Below are positions 18,380 through 27,506 of a stretch of 64,000 nucleotides of DNA, piece after piece. Position 1 is the stretch's first letter; each line of letters begins with the position of its first letter. Under the pieces are notes generated by a model that saw only the letters and a list, made by a program, of their open reading frames with translations, did not search any database and had not been told where the DNA came from. The stretch comes from Vibrio sp. 16. GTDB lineage: Bacteria > Pseudomonadota > Gammaproteobacteria > Enterobacterales > Vibrionaceae. A program made the position numbers and the translations under genes. Where the stretch lies: positions 496,001 to 560,000 of the forward strand of contig NZ_OY808998.1 in NCBI RefSeq assembly GCF_963681195.1, written 5' to 3'.

Positions 18380-18973
18380 CTAAAGCCACATCATGCTGAC
18401 CGACATAACGAGAATAATCGCCATAGCTCGATTAAAGATACGCTGTTTATTTGGTTGCGACAAATAAGCAGCCAATAGCTTACCGAGTAATGCCCAGACT
18501 CCAACGCCAATCAAGCACGCGCCGAGAGAAATAAAGGTAAAAGTCCACAACCATTGAAGAGGATTCATTTGCCCAACAACGTATACACTTACTCCAGACA
18601 TTGCCACTAGCCAAGCTTTAGGGTTAAGTAACTGAGTCAACGCCCCTGTTACCCACCCAGAAGTCGTTCTCTGCTCCACCTCAATGTTACCGACAGGTGC
18701 ACTGGCGATCTTGTAGGCTAGCCAGATCAGAAAGCCAGAACCCACTAGCTGCATGGACGATTCAAGCATGGGCAGTTTATCCGACACGGTCGACAACATC
18801 GATCCAGACAGATAGACAACCCCCGCATAAGCGAAAGAAGCGCCCAATACGTGTTTGAATGCCTGTATGCTGCCCTGCTGAACGGCGGTAGATGTCGCCA
18901 ATAGATTTACCGGCCCTGGCGTAACTGCACCGACAAAGGCAAACACCATCATCGCGAATATAAAATTGTCCAT
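18380..18973 (-). CDS. LysE/RhtB family amino-acid exporter
   Basis: A 197-residue inner-membrane protein with about six membrane segments. The N terminus has the family pattern FAFVGAVTPGPVNLLATSTA, followed by GASFAYAGVVYLSG and a central LTQLLNPKAWLVAMSGV. LysE/RhtB proteins export amino acids or related small compounds. It is transcribed toward the AraC gene, 36 bases away, probably as one unit. The exported compound cannot be read from the sequence. Confidence 0.88.
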   Translation of the reverse strand: MDNFIFAMMVFAFVGAVTPGPVNLLATSTAVQQGSIQAFKHVLGASFAYAGVVYLSGSMLSTVSDKLPMLESSMQLVGSGFLIWLAYKIASAPVGNIEVEQRTTSGWVTGALTQLLNPKAWLVAMSGVSVYVVGQMNPLQWLWTFTFISLGACLIGVGVWALLGKLLAAYLSQPNKQRIFNRAMAIILVMSVSMMWL

Positions 18974-19045
18974 AGTTCCTCCTCAATCTGTTCAACTCAA
19001 ATTACCCTGAATGCCAACACCTTTATTGAACGATATTGCAGCCAC

Positions 19046-19069
19046 AAAAAAGCCGCCCATGTGGGCGGC
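19046..19069 (-). terminator. Terminator of the pirin gene
   Basis: On the minus strand GCCGCCCA pairs with TGGGCGGC, followed by TTTTTT. It lies 54 bases past the pirin stop codon. Confidence 0.88.
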
Positions 19070-19122
19070 GGTGCGAAAAAGCTGCAGCAGTGGATTGAAG
19101 CAACAATTGCATAAAAATGGCA

Positions 19123-19974
19123 TTAATAGGTTTCAAATAGCCCGTCGTTGTAGTCGCGAATAGTCTGTTCAATTTCAGCCATGCTGTTCATCACAAACGG
19201 GCCATAATGGACCACGGGCTCATCGATGGGCTCACCACAAAACAGCAGTGCCCCGCTACTTTGCGTCGATTTAAGCTCAACTAAATCGCCTTGCGAAAGG
19301 ATGGCTAATTGCCCGCTCGAGACTGAGGTTCCAGACACCTCAAGCGCGCCTTGGTAAACATAAATCATCATATTGAAGTGCTCTGGCGTTTGAATCTGTG
19401 ACGCTTGATTGTCACTTGCTCGCCAATCGGCCACACTCAACGAAACACCCGTTTTGTCTAGCGGCCCTTTTAATATTTGACCATCGGCATGGAGAGCCCC
19501 TGCGAGCACACGGTGTAATCCCGTCTCAGAAGATTCTCTCTCGGTAATCATTTCAGGTTGGAAATCGAAATACTGAGCAGGCTTCATCTTGTCTCGAGCT
19601 GGTTGGTTGATCCAAATCTGGAAACCATGCAGATCACCCTCTTCCATAATCGGCATTTCGCTGTGAATCACGCCTCGTCCCGCGGCCATCCATTGGGCGC
19701 CTCCTGATCTCAGCTCCCCCACGTTGCCCATGTGATCGCGATGCTGAAAATGACCCTTCATCATATACGTCAGAGTCTCGATACCTCGATGAGGATGAGG
19801 AGGAAAACCACCCACATAGTCTGAACGCTGATCAGACTTGAGCTCGTCCACCATCAGAAATGGAGAAAAGTGTTTGTTATTGAAACCCGCCACACGGGAG
19901 ATTTTTACCCCATCGCCATCTGAAGTAGCGTGCGAACGGATTATTTGGGTGACTTCTCTTAACTTGCTCATCAT
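19123..19974 (-). CDS. Pirin family protein
   Basis: About 283 residues with two cupin barrels. The N-terminal cupin has the metal ligands of pirins in FPPHPHRGIETLTYMMKGHFQHRDHMGN and IHSEMP. The start is placed at the ATG pair at 19974/19971 because GAAGGAG lies just upstream; longer in-frame forms add only arginine-rich residues. Bacterial pirins have been linked to quercetin dioxygenase activity (YhhW) and to redox-dependent protein interactions; the role here is unknown. It has its own terminator and no obvious operon partner. Confidence 0.88.
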   Translation of the reverse strand: MMSKLREVTQIIRSHATSDGDGVKISRVAGFNNKHFSPFLMVDELKSDQRSDYVGGFPPHPHRGIETLTYMMKGHFQHRDHMGNVGELRSGGAQWMAAGRGVIHSEMPIMEEGDLHGFQIWINQPARDKMKPAQYFDFQPEMITERESSETGLHRVLAGALHADGQILKGPLDKTGVSLSVADWRASDNQASQIQTPEHFNMMIYVYQGALEVSGTSVSSGQLAILSQGDLVELKSTQSSGALLFCGEPIDEPVVHYGPFVMNSMAEIEQTIRDYNDGLFETY

Positions 19975-20078
19975 TCTTCTCCTTCTCACTATAGGAATGA
20001 GTGTATCGGGCTGAGAAAAAATGATGAGCTAAGGGATTGGAGGCTCTTATTCGAAAAAATCGAACAAGACTGGGGCCG

Positions 20079-20576
20079 CTATAGGTATTGACGCTCTAAC
20101 GCCTTGAGGCTTGAAGGCACAATAATCTTATGCATCGGAGCCACTGGCAGCATATAGACTCGACCTAGCCAGTTTTTTATATGAACGACCGTTGTTACAT
20201 GCAAGGTGACCCACTCTCCGTTTGGAACCAGCAAAAAAGATAATCGAACGTTTAAATGCTTATCGCAATCTTCAGCTAGTAACTCATTGGGCGTGAGCGA
20301 CACTAGGGTAAAAATTCCTAAGCGGTCGCCGGGCTTGCATGCCGTTTCATCTAAATCAGTACTTAGCTCGTTCATGCTGCCAAGGTTCTTTAAACCCAGC
20401 TTCGAGACAATAAAATTTCGCAATTCCATCAGGCGATTTACCCAACGAGGGGAACTTTTCATCAGCGCTTTATAAACCTCAAACGCAGATTGCTGCTGAT
20501 TCGGTAAAGTCACTGAGAAACAGTCAGAAAAATGGGCGTTTTCGAGGTACGGTTCAATTAAAGACGGCTTAGACAT
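20079..20576 (-). CDS. DUF2867 family protein
   Basis: A 165-residue protein that I recognise only as a DUF2867-type protein: it has the pattern SPRWVNRLMELRNFIVSKLGLK, a mid-region GDRLGIFTLVSLTPNELLAEDCDKHL and the C-terminal VTTVVHIKNWLGRVYMLPVAPMHK. No signal peptide or membrane segment stands out. The biochemical role is unknown. It is followed by a catB-type gene on the same strand with a 103-base gap, so co-transcription is possible but not evident. Confidence 0.65.
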   Translation of the reverse strand: MSKPSLIEPYLENAHFSDCFSVTLPNQQQSAFEVYKALMKSSPRWVNRLMELRNFIVSKLGLKNLGSMNELSTDLDETACKPGDRLGIFTLVSLTPNELLAEDCDKHLNVRLSFLLVPNGEWVTLHVTTVVHIKNWLGRVYMLPVAPMHKIIVPSSLKALERQYL

Positions 20577-20679
20577 ATCGTGGACTATCCATTCTGTTGC
20601 ACGTATTTCTCACCATAGCGAACATTCAAGGTATTGAATACTAATGATGATTCAATATCTTGGCTATCTCACTTAAGAG

Positions 20680-21312
20680 TCAACCTTGTACAAGGGTATG
20701 TCGCCAATAATCGTGCAGCGCGCAAATATCTGCGGAGCATAAGTGACGCATCGCCCCTTTAAGTTGTTCGTCTGACCAATACCACCACTGCATTTCAAGT
20801 AACATCTCGATCTGCTCTGGCGAAAATCGAAACTTGATATGCTTGGCAGGATTAGACCCGACTACCTCGTAGGGAGCGACATCTTTGGTTACGACCGCTC
20901 GACTGGCAATGATGGCACCATCGCCAATTGTCACCCCAGCCATAATCATCGCCTCTGAGCCAATCCAAACATCATTGCCAATCACCGTATCACCTGCGCG
21001 AACGAAACCATCACTTGCAGCGGCAAAATTCTCATCGTCTTGATAGAAGAAGGGAAAGGTACTTATCCAGTCGCTTCTGTGGCCTTGATTCCCCGCCATC
21101 ATAAAGACCGCACCTGAACCAATGGAGCAGAAATTCCCAATAATCAGCTTATCGACATCGTCTCTGTCAGGGTTGAGGTAACGCGCACAATCATCAAAGC
21201 CATGACCATGATAATAACCAGAATAGTAGCTATGTCGCCCTACTAGAATATTGGGATTGGTCACTTGTTCAGACAAAGGCTTGCCGGAAAATGGGGATTC
21301 AAAATAGTTCAT
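20680..21312 (-). CDS. catB: CatB-type xenobiotic O-acetyltransferase
   Basis: A 210-residue left-handed beta-helix acetyltransferase of the CatB/Vat group, whose members acetylate chloramphenicol or streptogramins. The marker [18 protein letters not shown], the hexapeptide-repeat region [21 protein letters not shown] with the catalytic histidine, [24 protein letters not shown] and the C-terminal [25 protein letters not shown] are all present, and the length is that of full CatB enzymes. Chromosomal CatB genes are common in Vibrio. No attC-like site or integrase flanks it, so it does not look like an integron cassette now. Whether it gives resistance is not decided by sequence. Confidence 0.87.
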   Translation of the reverse strand: MNYFESPFSGKPLSEQVTNPNILVGRHSYYSGYYHGHGFDDCARYLNPDRDDVDKLIIGNFCSIGSGAVFMMAGNQGHRSDWISTFPFFYQDDENFAAASDGFVRAGDTVIGNDVWIGSEAMIMAGVTIGDGAIIASRAVVTKDVAPYEVVGSNPAKHIKFRFSPEQIEMLLEMQWWYWSDEQLKGAMRHLCSADICALHDYWRHTLVQG

Positions 21313-21494
21313 AATTTCATTCTTTTCGTTGTCTATGATTCGTATTCAAGCCTAGGCTTGGCTTCTGAGGATAAGGCAAAATAGGATATCGATCACTCAC
21401 AATTCGACTGTCACTAACCAAGCACACACAAACTCACACAGACGTTGGTATCACTCCGACAAAGCGCTAAGATACCGCATCACTCACGTCACGG

Positions 21495-22805
21495 ATGTAC
21501 AAATACAATATGAATGCTCAACCGTTTATCGATGCTGGAGTCAAATACACTCCTCACTATTTTCAAGTGCCACTCAACTATGCCAACCCAGACCAAGGGT
21601 CGATCGAAGTGTTTGCCCGCGAGCTCTCATTGGTTTCCGATGGTGACAGCGCAAAGCCCTTCCTAGTCTATTTCCAAGGCGGCCCTGGCTTTCCGTCTCC
21701 GCGCCAAAACGGCTGCAATGGCTGGGTCAAACGCGCATTACAACAATACCGAGTTTTGTTGCTTGATCAGCGTGGCACGGGCAACAGCACCGTCATCAGC
21801 CATCAGACGTTAGCCCCTCTATCACCACAAGAGCAAGCTGACTATTTGGCACATTTCCGTGCGGACAATATTGTTCGTGACGCAGAATTTATTCGAGAGA
21901 AACTAGGCGTAGAGAAATGGGCTATTCTCGGTCAAAGCTTCGGCGGGTTTTGCTCACTGACCTATTTATCGCTGTTTCCTGAGAGTTTGTCGCGCAGCTA
22001 CATTACTGGCGGTGTGCCTTCTATTTCTCGCCATCCTGACGATGTCTACCAAGCAACGTTCAAACGGACAATGGACAAAAACCAAGCCTTCTTCCAGCAA
22101 TTCCCGCAGGCACAACAGATGTGTCAACGCATCGCGGAACATTTGCTTGAAAACGATGAGTTCTTGCCTAATGGCCAACGCTTTACTGTTGAGCAGCTCC
22201 AGCAGCTTGGCATCAACTTCGGTATGAGTGACACCTTCTTACCCACTTACTACCTATTGGAAAACGCCTTTGTGGAAATCAACGGTAAGACCCAACTGCG
22301 TTATGAGTTTCTAAACAGCATGTTGATGGAACAAGGCTTCCACACCAATCCGATCTATGCCATTTTGCATGAGTCGATCTACTGCCAAGGCTTTGCGTCT
22401 AACTGGAGTGCACACCGCGTTAGACAGACTCGCGACGAGTTTAACTACCAATCTGGCAAGCCCTTCCTGTTTACCGGTGAAATGGTCTTCCCTTGGATGT
22501 TCGATCAATATGAGAACCTAAAGCCGCTCAAGCACGCAGCAGAACTGTTGGCAGAAAAACAAGACTGGACACCACTTTATAACGCCGATGTGCTGGCGAA
22601 AAACAAGGTCCCTGTCAGCTGCGCAGTGTATGCCGATGACATGTTTGTTGAAATGGATATTAGCCGTGAGACGCTTGCGACAATACCTAATGCGAAAGCA
22701 TGGATCACCAATGAATATGAACACAACGGATTACGTGCGGATGGCGAACGCATCTTAGACACGCTAATCGCAATGGGCGAACAAACCGCCGCGACATTGA
22801 AATAA
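21495..22805 (+). CDS. Alpha/beta hydrolase, S33 family aminopeptidase
   Basis: A 436-residue cytoplasmic alpha/beta hydrolase of the proline iminopeptidase (S33) type, which removes N-terminal proline or similar residues from peptides. It has the oxyanion-hole motif FQGGPGFPSPR near residue 61, LLLDQRGTGNST near 90, and the nucleophile elbow GQSFGG with Ser148. The acidic and histidine residues are likely within the C-terminal ADDMFVEMD and EYEHNGLRADG. There are two possible starts, 21495 and an ATG five codons later at 21510. It stands alone and converges with a VOC gene. Confidence 0.85.
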   Translation: MYKYNMNAQPFIDAGVKYTPHYFQVPLNYANPDQGSIEVFARELSLVSDGDSAKPFLVYFQGGPGFPSPRQNGCNGWVKRALQQYRVLLLDQRGTGNSTVISHQTLAPLSPQEQADYLAHFRADNIVRDAEFIREKLGVEKWAILGQSFGGFCSLTYLSLFPESLSRSYITGGVPSISRHPDDVYQATFKRTMDKNQAFFQQFPQAQQMCQRIAEHLLENDEFLPNGQRFTVEQLQQLGINFGMSDTFLPTYYLLENAFVEINGKTQLRYEFLNSMLMEQGFHTNPIYAILHESIYCQGFASNWSAHRVRQTRDEFNYQSGKPFLFTGEMVFPWMFDQYENLKPLKHAAELLAEKQDWTPLYNADVLAKNKVPVSCAVYADDMFVEMDISRETLATIPNAKAWITNEYEHNGLRADGERILDTLIAMGEQTAATLK

Positions 22806-22810
22806 TGAAA

Positions 22811-22834
22811 ACGCCCCAGCGTCAACTGGGGCGT
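22811..22834. terminator. Bidirectional hairpin between the S33 gene and the VOC gene
   Basis: ACGCCCCAG pairs with CTGGGGCGT around a 6-base loop in a 34-base gap between convergent genes. Only short A/T tracts flank it. Confidence 0.75.
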
Positions 22835-22839
22835 AAAAT

Positions 22840-23220
22840 CTAGCTCATGGAGTGGAGACCGATCGTGTTTCCTTCAGAGTCTGAGACAACCGAGATAAAC
22901 CCGTGCTCACCAATCGAAAATTTTTGCGCAATCACCTTACCGCCAGCGCCCTCAACACGCGATTCTTCAACCGCGCAATCCTGACAAGAAAAGTACACCA
23001 TTGTACTGTTGCCACCAGCAGATACGCCCTTCATCTTAGCCAACGCGCCGGACGCCCCATACTGCTCCATATTTGATGGAAAGCCCCACATCTCGACGCC
23101 CACTTTCGCTTCATCTGTGAGCTGTTCAAACGATACACCAAGCATTTCACCGTAAAAGGCTTTCGCTCGTTCCATATCATCCACATAAATTTCAAACCAA
23201 CCAACTGGATTCATTTGCAT
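22840..23220 (-). CDS. VOC (glyoxalase/bleomycin-resistance) family protein
   Basis: A 126-residue single-module VOC protein. It begins MQMNPVGWFEIYVDDMERAK, with the first metal-side beta strand and AFYGEMLGVSFEQL helix, and ends with GEHGFISVVSDSEGNTIGLHS, where a metal-ligand glutamate would be expected but the local context is less clear. AAGGAG lies 7 bases before the ATG. VOC proteins include lyases, dioxygenases and binding proteins, so no substrate can be named. Confidence 0.82.
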   Translation of the reverse strand: MQMNPVGWFEIYVDDMERAKAFYGEMLGVSFEQLTDEAKVGVEMWGFPSNMEQYGASGALAKMKGVSAGGNSTMVYFSCQDCAVEESRVEGAGGKVIAQKFSIGEHGFISVVSDSEGNTIGLHSMS

Positions 23221-23447
23221 AACCGTCTCCTTGCTATTATCGACTCCCCCTTTAAGTTAGTCGAAACAAAGCCAGTTTTCCGAGCAATTGAACAAAGATT
23301 AATTCGTGTCTCAGTTTCGGTATTTCGGGAACCTAAGTAATGACTTTGAGTCCATTGAAAATCAATACGCCAGAACACCATGCTCCCAATCGAACTAACC
23401 TTTAAGGTACAATAGCCCCCTCTACTTATTTGTTGATGCCCTGACTT

Positions 23448-23861
23448 ATGCTAAAAATCTCAAACACCGTGACCCTGCAAGCTTGGGAGATCCAACTGAC
23501 GGCGATTCGAGCTCAAGGAGCGGGCGGGCAGAACGTCAATAAGGTTTCTTCCGCGATCCACCTACAATTTAGTGTGCCTCATTCAACGCTTCCTGATATC
23601 TACAAAGAAAAGATCCTGGCGCTGCGAGATTCCAGAATTTCGAAAGAAGGCGTCATTACGATCAAAGCGCAGCAATATCGCACGCAAGAGCAAAACCGCG
23701 AAGACGCCTTAGAGCGACTCGCAGAGCTTATCCGCTCAGCGATGGTGGTTCAGAAAAAGCGCCGTGAGACCAAGCCGACCCGAGCATCCAAAGAACGCCG
23801 CCTTAAAGGCAAAAGCATCAAATCGCAAACAAAGTCATTGCGCGGCCGCGTTAAGCATTAA
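23448..23861 (+). CDS. arfB: Alternative ribosome-rescue factor ArfB (YaeJ-type peptidyl-tRNA hydrolase)
   Basis: A 137-residue stand-alone release factor-like protein that frees ribosomes stalled on mRNA without a stop codon. The catalytic GGQ is residues 26-28 in RAQGAGGQNVNKV, and the C-terminal tail (from about residue 100) is rich in lysine and arginine, as needed to enter the empty mRNA channel. Length is that of E. coli ArfB (140 residues). It is a single gene followed by a START-domain gene in the same direction. Confidence 0.95.
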   Translation: MLKISNTVTLQAWEIQLTAIRAQGAGGQNVNKVSSAIHLQFSVPHSTLPDIYKEKILALRDSRISKEGVITIKAQQYRTQEQNREDALERLAELIRSAMVVQKKRRETKPTRASKERRLKGKSIKSQTKSLRGRVKH

Positions 23862-23938
23862 CCTCTCGTGCAAATCCACCTATACTGTTCTAAATTCATA
23901 TAAGCATCAGATTTAATTCGGGTTTCAGGTCCAGTCTT

Positions 23939-24607
23939 ATGAATAAACCATTATGTTCTCTCGCCCTTATTGCGCTTCTCGTAAGCGCTCACTCGCTGGC
24001 AAGTAGCAACCTTTATTGGCAATTTGAGGGCGATAGTGAAGGCATTAGCGTTTATTCACGTGAACATACCGATGGCTTAGTCGAGATTAAAACGCAGATG
24101 TTCACGCCGACCAGCTATGGGGCGTTTTTAACGCTGTTGGAAGACTCGGAAAACATCCCGAACTGGGTCGATAACGTCAGCTCAAGCCGCGTATTGAATC
24201 AACTGTCGCCAACAGAAAACATTGTCTACACCCAGTTCTCTGCGCCTTGGCCAGCGAAAGACCGTGACATGGTCACGTACTCCCGATACACGCAAGATGA
24301 GCTCGGATTTACTTTAACCATTACTGACGCACCACCGGCAACTTTCCCTCTCCAAGAAGGTTACATTCGTATTGAATCGGTAGACGCTCAGTGGCAATTG
24401 CAGAAGCTCACCTCTGGCACCACCCTAATTGAATACACAGCCTTTGCCGATCCTGGGGGCGCACTGCCCAATTGGCTGATTAATAAGCTAGCGAAAGAGA
24501 GCGCTCGTAAAACCTTTGAAAACCTAAAGGCTCAGTTACCACGTTACCAAGCCTTTCAGCATCCAAATGTGGAGGAGTCGCCTAAACAGAGCGCGGTTTT
24601 AGAATAA
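23939..24607 (+). CDS. START-domain (SRPBCC) secreted protein
   Basis: A 222-residue protein with a signal peptide (MNKPLCSLALIALLVSAHSLA) followed by a START-like lipid-binding fold: LYWQFEGDSEGISVYSRE, FTPTSYGAFLTLLEDSENIPNWVDNV, YTQFSAPWPAKDRDMVTYS and a C-terminal amphipathic helix. START domains hold a hydrophobic ligand. The location is predicted to be periplasmic. Its last 26 bases overlap the end of the convergent MerR-methyltransferase gene. Function in bacteria of this form is not established. Confidence 0.82.
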   Translation: MNKPLCSLALIALLVSAHSLASSNLYWQFEGDSEGISVYSREHTDGLVEIKTQMFTPTSYGAFLTLLEDSENIPNWVDNVSSSRVLNQLSPTENIVYTQFSAPWPAKDRDMVTYSRYTQDELGFTLTITDAPPATFPLQEGYIRIESVDAQWQLQKLTSGTTLIEYTAFADPGGALPNWLINKLAKESARKTFENLKAQLPRYQAFQHPNVEESPKQSAVLE

Positions 24608-25757
24608 ACATTTGATAGTCAACCTGCCCTTTGCGCGCTTTAGATACTAGGATTTCATGCTCTAAGTCGTTCAAAATCGAAGAATCTGTCAATGACTCCC
24701 TTAACTCGGCCACGCGTTTGGCGAGTGGGTGGTAATAGTTATCCCATGCTTGCTCGCTGAGCGCAAACGTGGCCACGACGTCGTACCCCGCGAGTTTTGC
24801 TGCTGTCATTCTCTGCTCGGCACTCACCATTTGGGGATACTCTCGCTGCCAAAACTCTTTAACCATGGCGTCTGGCTGCTTTGTAGACCACACAGCATCA
24901 CTTATCACGAGAACCCCTTCGCTTTTAAGTAGTGGTCGCCATGCTGCCAGTGCTTGCTCGAACCCCATAAGGTAAGCGCATCCCTCAGCCCAAATCGCAT
25001 CAAAACTTTGCCCTTGAAACGGAAGTGATGCCATATTGGCACACACCGTCGTGATAGTGTCATTAAACCCTTTTTCGATTGCGCGTGTCGTCAATGCCGC
25101 CAGTGCCGAAGGTTCGTTGTCAACCGCGATAACATGACAAGTGAGATGCTTTGCTAACCACTCTGTTGAGAGTCCTTTACCGCAACCAATCTCCAATAAC
25201 TCCAAGTGAGAAGCGGGCAGCAGAGAGGCCGCTCTAGCGGTATCTTCATCACTTCCCGGCCCCCAGCGAGACAAGGGCTCAAAAACACGCATAAAGTCAT
25301 CCATATACTGATCGTGCTGATTCATGTCTTTCGATAGCCAGCGTAAACGTTGAATTTGCTTGTCATCAAAACCCTGATTCTTTAACCACTCCACATGGGC
25401 ATCGGGCGCAACATCATCAAGGTTTTCATGCCATTCGGTCATCGGAGCCTCGCCTACCAATGCCGCGAGCAGCTCGCGAGACTTTTGTTTTTCTGCGATT
25501 TCTTGATCTAGCTGGTGCAAACGCTTTAGCAACATCTCCCGCTCAATCTTTTCCTCAAGACATGCTTGGCACTCTTTTAGCGTCAAGCCACCCGCTTGTA
25601 GCTTCTGAATCAACCGAAGTCGCTGCAGATCTTTATCGCTATAAAGTCGATAGCCGTTGTCCAACCGCTTACCTTCAATCAAACCAAGCTTTTCGTAATA
25701 GAGAAGAGTGGTTCTCGATAGCCCCAGTTTCTCGCCTAGCTGAGAGATTTTATACAT
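24582..25757 (-). CDS. MerR regulator fused to SAM-dependent methyltransferase
   Basis: A 391-residue fusion. Residues 1-70 are a MerR winged helix (KISQLGEKLGLSRTTLLYYEKLGLI, then NGYRLYSDKDLQRLRLIQ), about 75-105 a dimer-type coiled coil, and about 180-320 a class I methyltransferase domain with LLEIGCGKGLSTEWLA (SAM motif I) and FDAIWAEGCAYLMGF (motif IV region). Such a protein may sense SAM or its substrate, or the methyltransferase may modify a compound that also controls DNA binding. It is 11 bases from the RsgA-type gene stop on the same strand. Both domains look intact; the coupling between them is inference. Confidence 0.85.
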   Translation of the reverse strand: MYKISQLGEKLGLSRTTLLYYEKLGLIEGKRLDNGYRLYSDKDLQRLRLIQKLQAGGLTLKECQACLEEKIEREMLLKRLHQLDQEIAEKQKSRELLAALVGEAPMTEWHENLDDVAPDAHVEWLKNQGFDDKQIQRLRWLSKDMNQHDQYMDDFMRVFEPLSRWGPGSDEDTARAASLLPASHLELLEIGCGKGLSTEWLAKHLTCHVIAVDNEPSALAALTTRAIEKGFNDTITTVCANMASLPFQGQSFDAIWAEGCAYLMGFEQALAAWRPLLKSEGVLVISDAVWSTKQPDAMVKEFWQREYPQMVSAEQRMTAAKLAGYDVVATFALSEQAWDNYYHPLAKRVAELRESLTDSSILNDLEHEILVSKARKGQVDYQMFILKPRSV

Positions 25758-25768
25758 TGAACTTGCCT

Positions 25769-26815
25769 TTATCGTCCTTGTTTGAATGAGCGAGATTGTT
25801 GCTGGACCGTATTAACCATTTTGCCAAACGCTTTATCTTTGGCGCGTTTTTCCGCCAGTGTTGCACTGTTGAAGGCTTGCTCGCGCATCAGCTTTAGATA
25901 GCTGTCTAAACGGCGTTGTTCCAGTTTCCCTTCCTCTAGCGCACGTAAGATCGCGCATCCCGGCTCAGAGGTATGGCTACAATCTGAAAACTTACACTGC
26001 TCGGCAAGCTCAGTAATCTCACTAAACGCTTCGCTGATCCCTTGTTCACAAGCACTCAGTTGTAATTCGCGCATCCCCGGTGTGTCCATCAACAATCCGC
26101 CATGTGGCAGCCATTGAAGTGAACGATAGGTCGTGGTGTGGCGGCCTTTACTGTCATCTTCTCGAATTTCTCCGGTCGCCATGGTTTCTTTACCCATCAA
26201 TCCATTGACCAGCGTCGACTTACCCACACCAGAAGATCCAAGCAGGGCGATGGTTTTCCCTGTGACGCAATAACCGGACAACTCGTTGAGATGCTCTGCG
26301 TCCAATGCGTTAATCGCGTGAACCAACAACAAAGGATCTAGCTTTTGTACTTTGCTCTGTTTCTCACTCACCTCTTCACACTGATCCGCTTTAGTCAGCA
26401 CGACGATCGGTTCAACTTCTGCCTCTTTAGCTAACGCCAAATAACGCTCGATGCGGTTTAAGTTGAAGTCATCATTGAGCGAGCAGACGATAAAAACACT
26501 ATCAATATTGGCAGCAATGAGCTGAGTATCTAACTTGCTCCCCGCCGCTTTGCGCTGAAACAGCGAGCGACGTTCGAGAACTCGGCTGAGTCGATGTTGA
26601 GCATCGAACGTGACCCAATCTCCGACGCACACTCTGTCTGACTTAGGTGTCAATGTTAACGTTACACGTCCAGAATCGGTCATCACAATCACTTGGCTTC
26701 GGTGCTGTTCAATGACACGACCGATTGATTGCGTCTCCAACTCAGTAAGGTCTAACTGCTGCTGGAAATAGGGCTTCCAGCCGAGTTGTTGCAATGAGGG
26801 ATGTTCATTACCCAT
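25769..26815 (-). CDS. rsgA: Ribosome small subunit-dependent GTPase A (RsgA/YjeQ family)
   Basis: A 348-residue circularly permuted GTPase that helps 30S subunit maturation. An OB-like N-terminal domain is followed by the G4 motif LTKAD, then G1 GSSGVGKST near residue 197 and G3 DTPG near 245, the permuted order that defines the family. The C-terminal zinc knuckle CKFSDCSHTSEPGC is complete. Many Vibrio genomes have another rsgA in a conserved place next to orn; this copy is in an accessory neighbourhood and may be a paralogue. It lies directly upstream of the MerR-methyltransferase gene on the same strand. Confidence 0.87.
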   Translation of the reverse strand: MGNEHPSLQQLGWKPYFQQQLDLTELETQSIGRVIEQHRSQVIVMTDSGRVTLTLTPKSDRVCVGDWVTFDAQHRLSRVLERRSLFQRKAAGSKLDTQLIAANIDSVFIVCSLNDDFNLNRIERYLALAKEAEVEPIVVLTKADQCEEVSEKQSKVQKLDPLLLVHAINALDAEHLNELSGYCVTGKTIALLGSSGVGKSTLVNGLMGKETMATGEIREDDSKGRHTTTYRSLQWLPHGGLLMDTPGMRELQLSACEQGISEAFSEITELAEQCKFSDCSHTSEPGCAILRALEEGKLEQRRLDSYLKLMREQAFNSATLAEKRAKDKAFGKMVNTVQQQSRSFKQGR

Positions 26816-26833
26816 TCGATGTTCTCCAAAAGC

Positions 26834-27370
26834 CTACCAAAACTCAGGCTTGTTAAATGCCGCCACGCACTGGCTTGAACCCTGAATCGCAGAAAGTGGT
26901 TGCTCTGTTAAGGATTGAGCTAACCAGCCATGCGGATAGCTCAGTGGTAACGGAGCCGGATAATCGCTTTCTAACACAGCTTCAAACCCTACCTTAGCGT
27001 AGTAATTCGGGTCGCCGTAAGTAAAAGCCAGTGACACACCTTCTTGACGCAGAAGCTGCAACCCATAATTGAGAATCGCCTGACCAACGCCTTTACCTTG
27101 CACTTCAGTTGCCACCGCTACTGGCGCGACTAAAAATGCTTGCTCTGGTGAATCATAGCTCAGACGCGTTAGCAGAATGCTCGCAAAGATCGCATTTTCC
27201 TTTTCGGCAACCACCACATATCTGTCTTCACAACTTGTCGTCGCTAAAAGGTCTGCGACGAGGCGACCAATCGCCTTGCCTTCTGCCTCACCCTCCGAGT
27301 CACTAAACGTACGCGTAAACAATTCAATAATCTGCTGCGTTTGTTCTGGTCTAAATAGTTTGTATTCCAC
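26834..27370 (-). CDS. GNAT family N-acetyltransferase
   Basis: A protein of about 178 residues with a GNAT fold. The CoA-binding motif is VAVATEVQGKGVGQAILNYGLQLL, preceded by the strand with LVAPVAVA, and the C-terminal half has the pattern FTYGDPNYYAKVGFEAVLESDYPAPLP typical of a putative N-acetyltransferase group (YhbS-like). I place the start at the GTG at 27370, with GAGGG 7 bases upstream; a longer frame reaching 27526 would overlap the divergent LysR gene and its ribosome site. Substrate unknown. Confidence 0.82.
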   Translation of the reverse strand: MEYKLFRPEQTQQIIELFTRTFSDSEGEAEGKAIGRLVADLLATTSCEDRYVVVAEKENAIFASILLTRLSYDSPEQAFLVAPVAVATEVQGKGVGQAILNYGLQLLRQEGVSLAFTYGDPNYYAKVGFEAVLESDYPAPLPLSYPHGWLAQSLTEQPLSAIQGSSQCVAAFNKPEFW

Positions 27371-27506
27371 AATATAACCCTCAATTGATAATAGCTCGAG
27401 GATAAACTGTAAAGCTGTAGACAGGTCAAGACTCTGAGAGTAAATATTTCTTCGGACTCTTAAGCCAGTTATGATGAGTCGTAATAGACCGATGTTAGGA
27501 AACAAG

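Noticed and set aside
20577..21494. CatB gene as an integron cassette
   Set aside because: No attC-like (VCR) site or inverse core sequence was seen on either side, and it has its own upstream gap.
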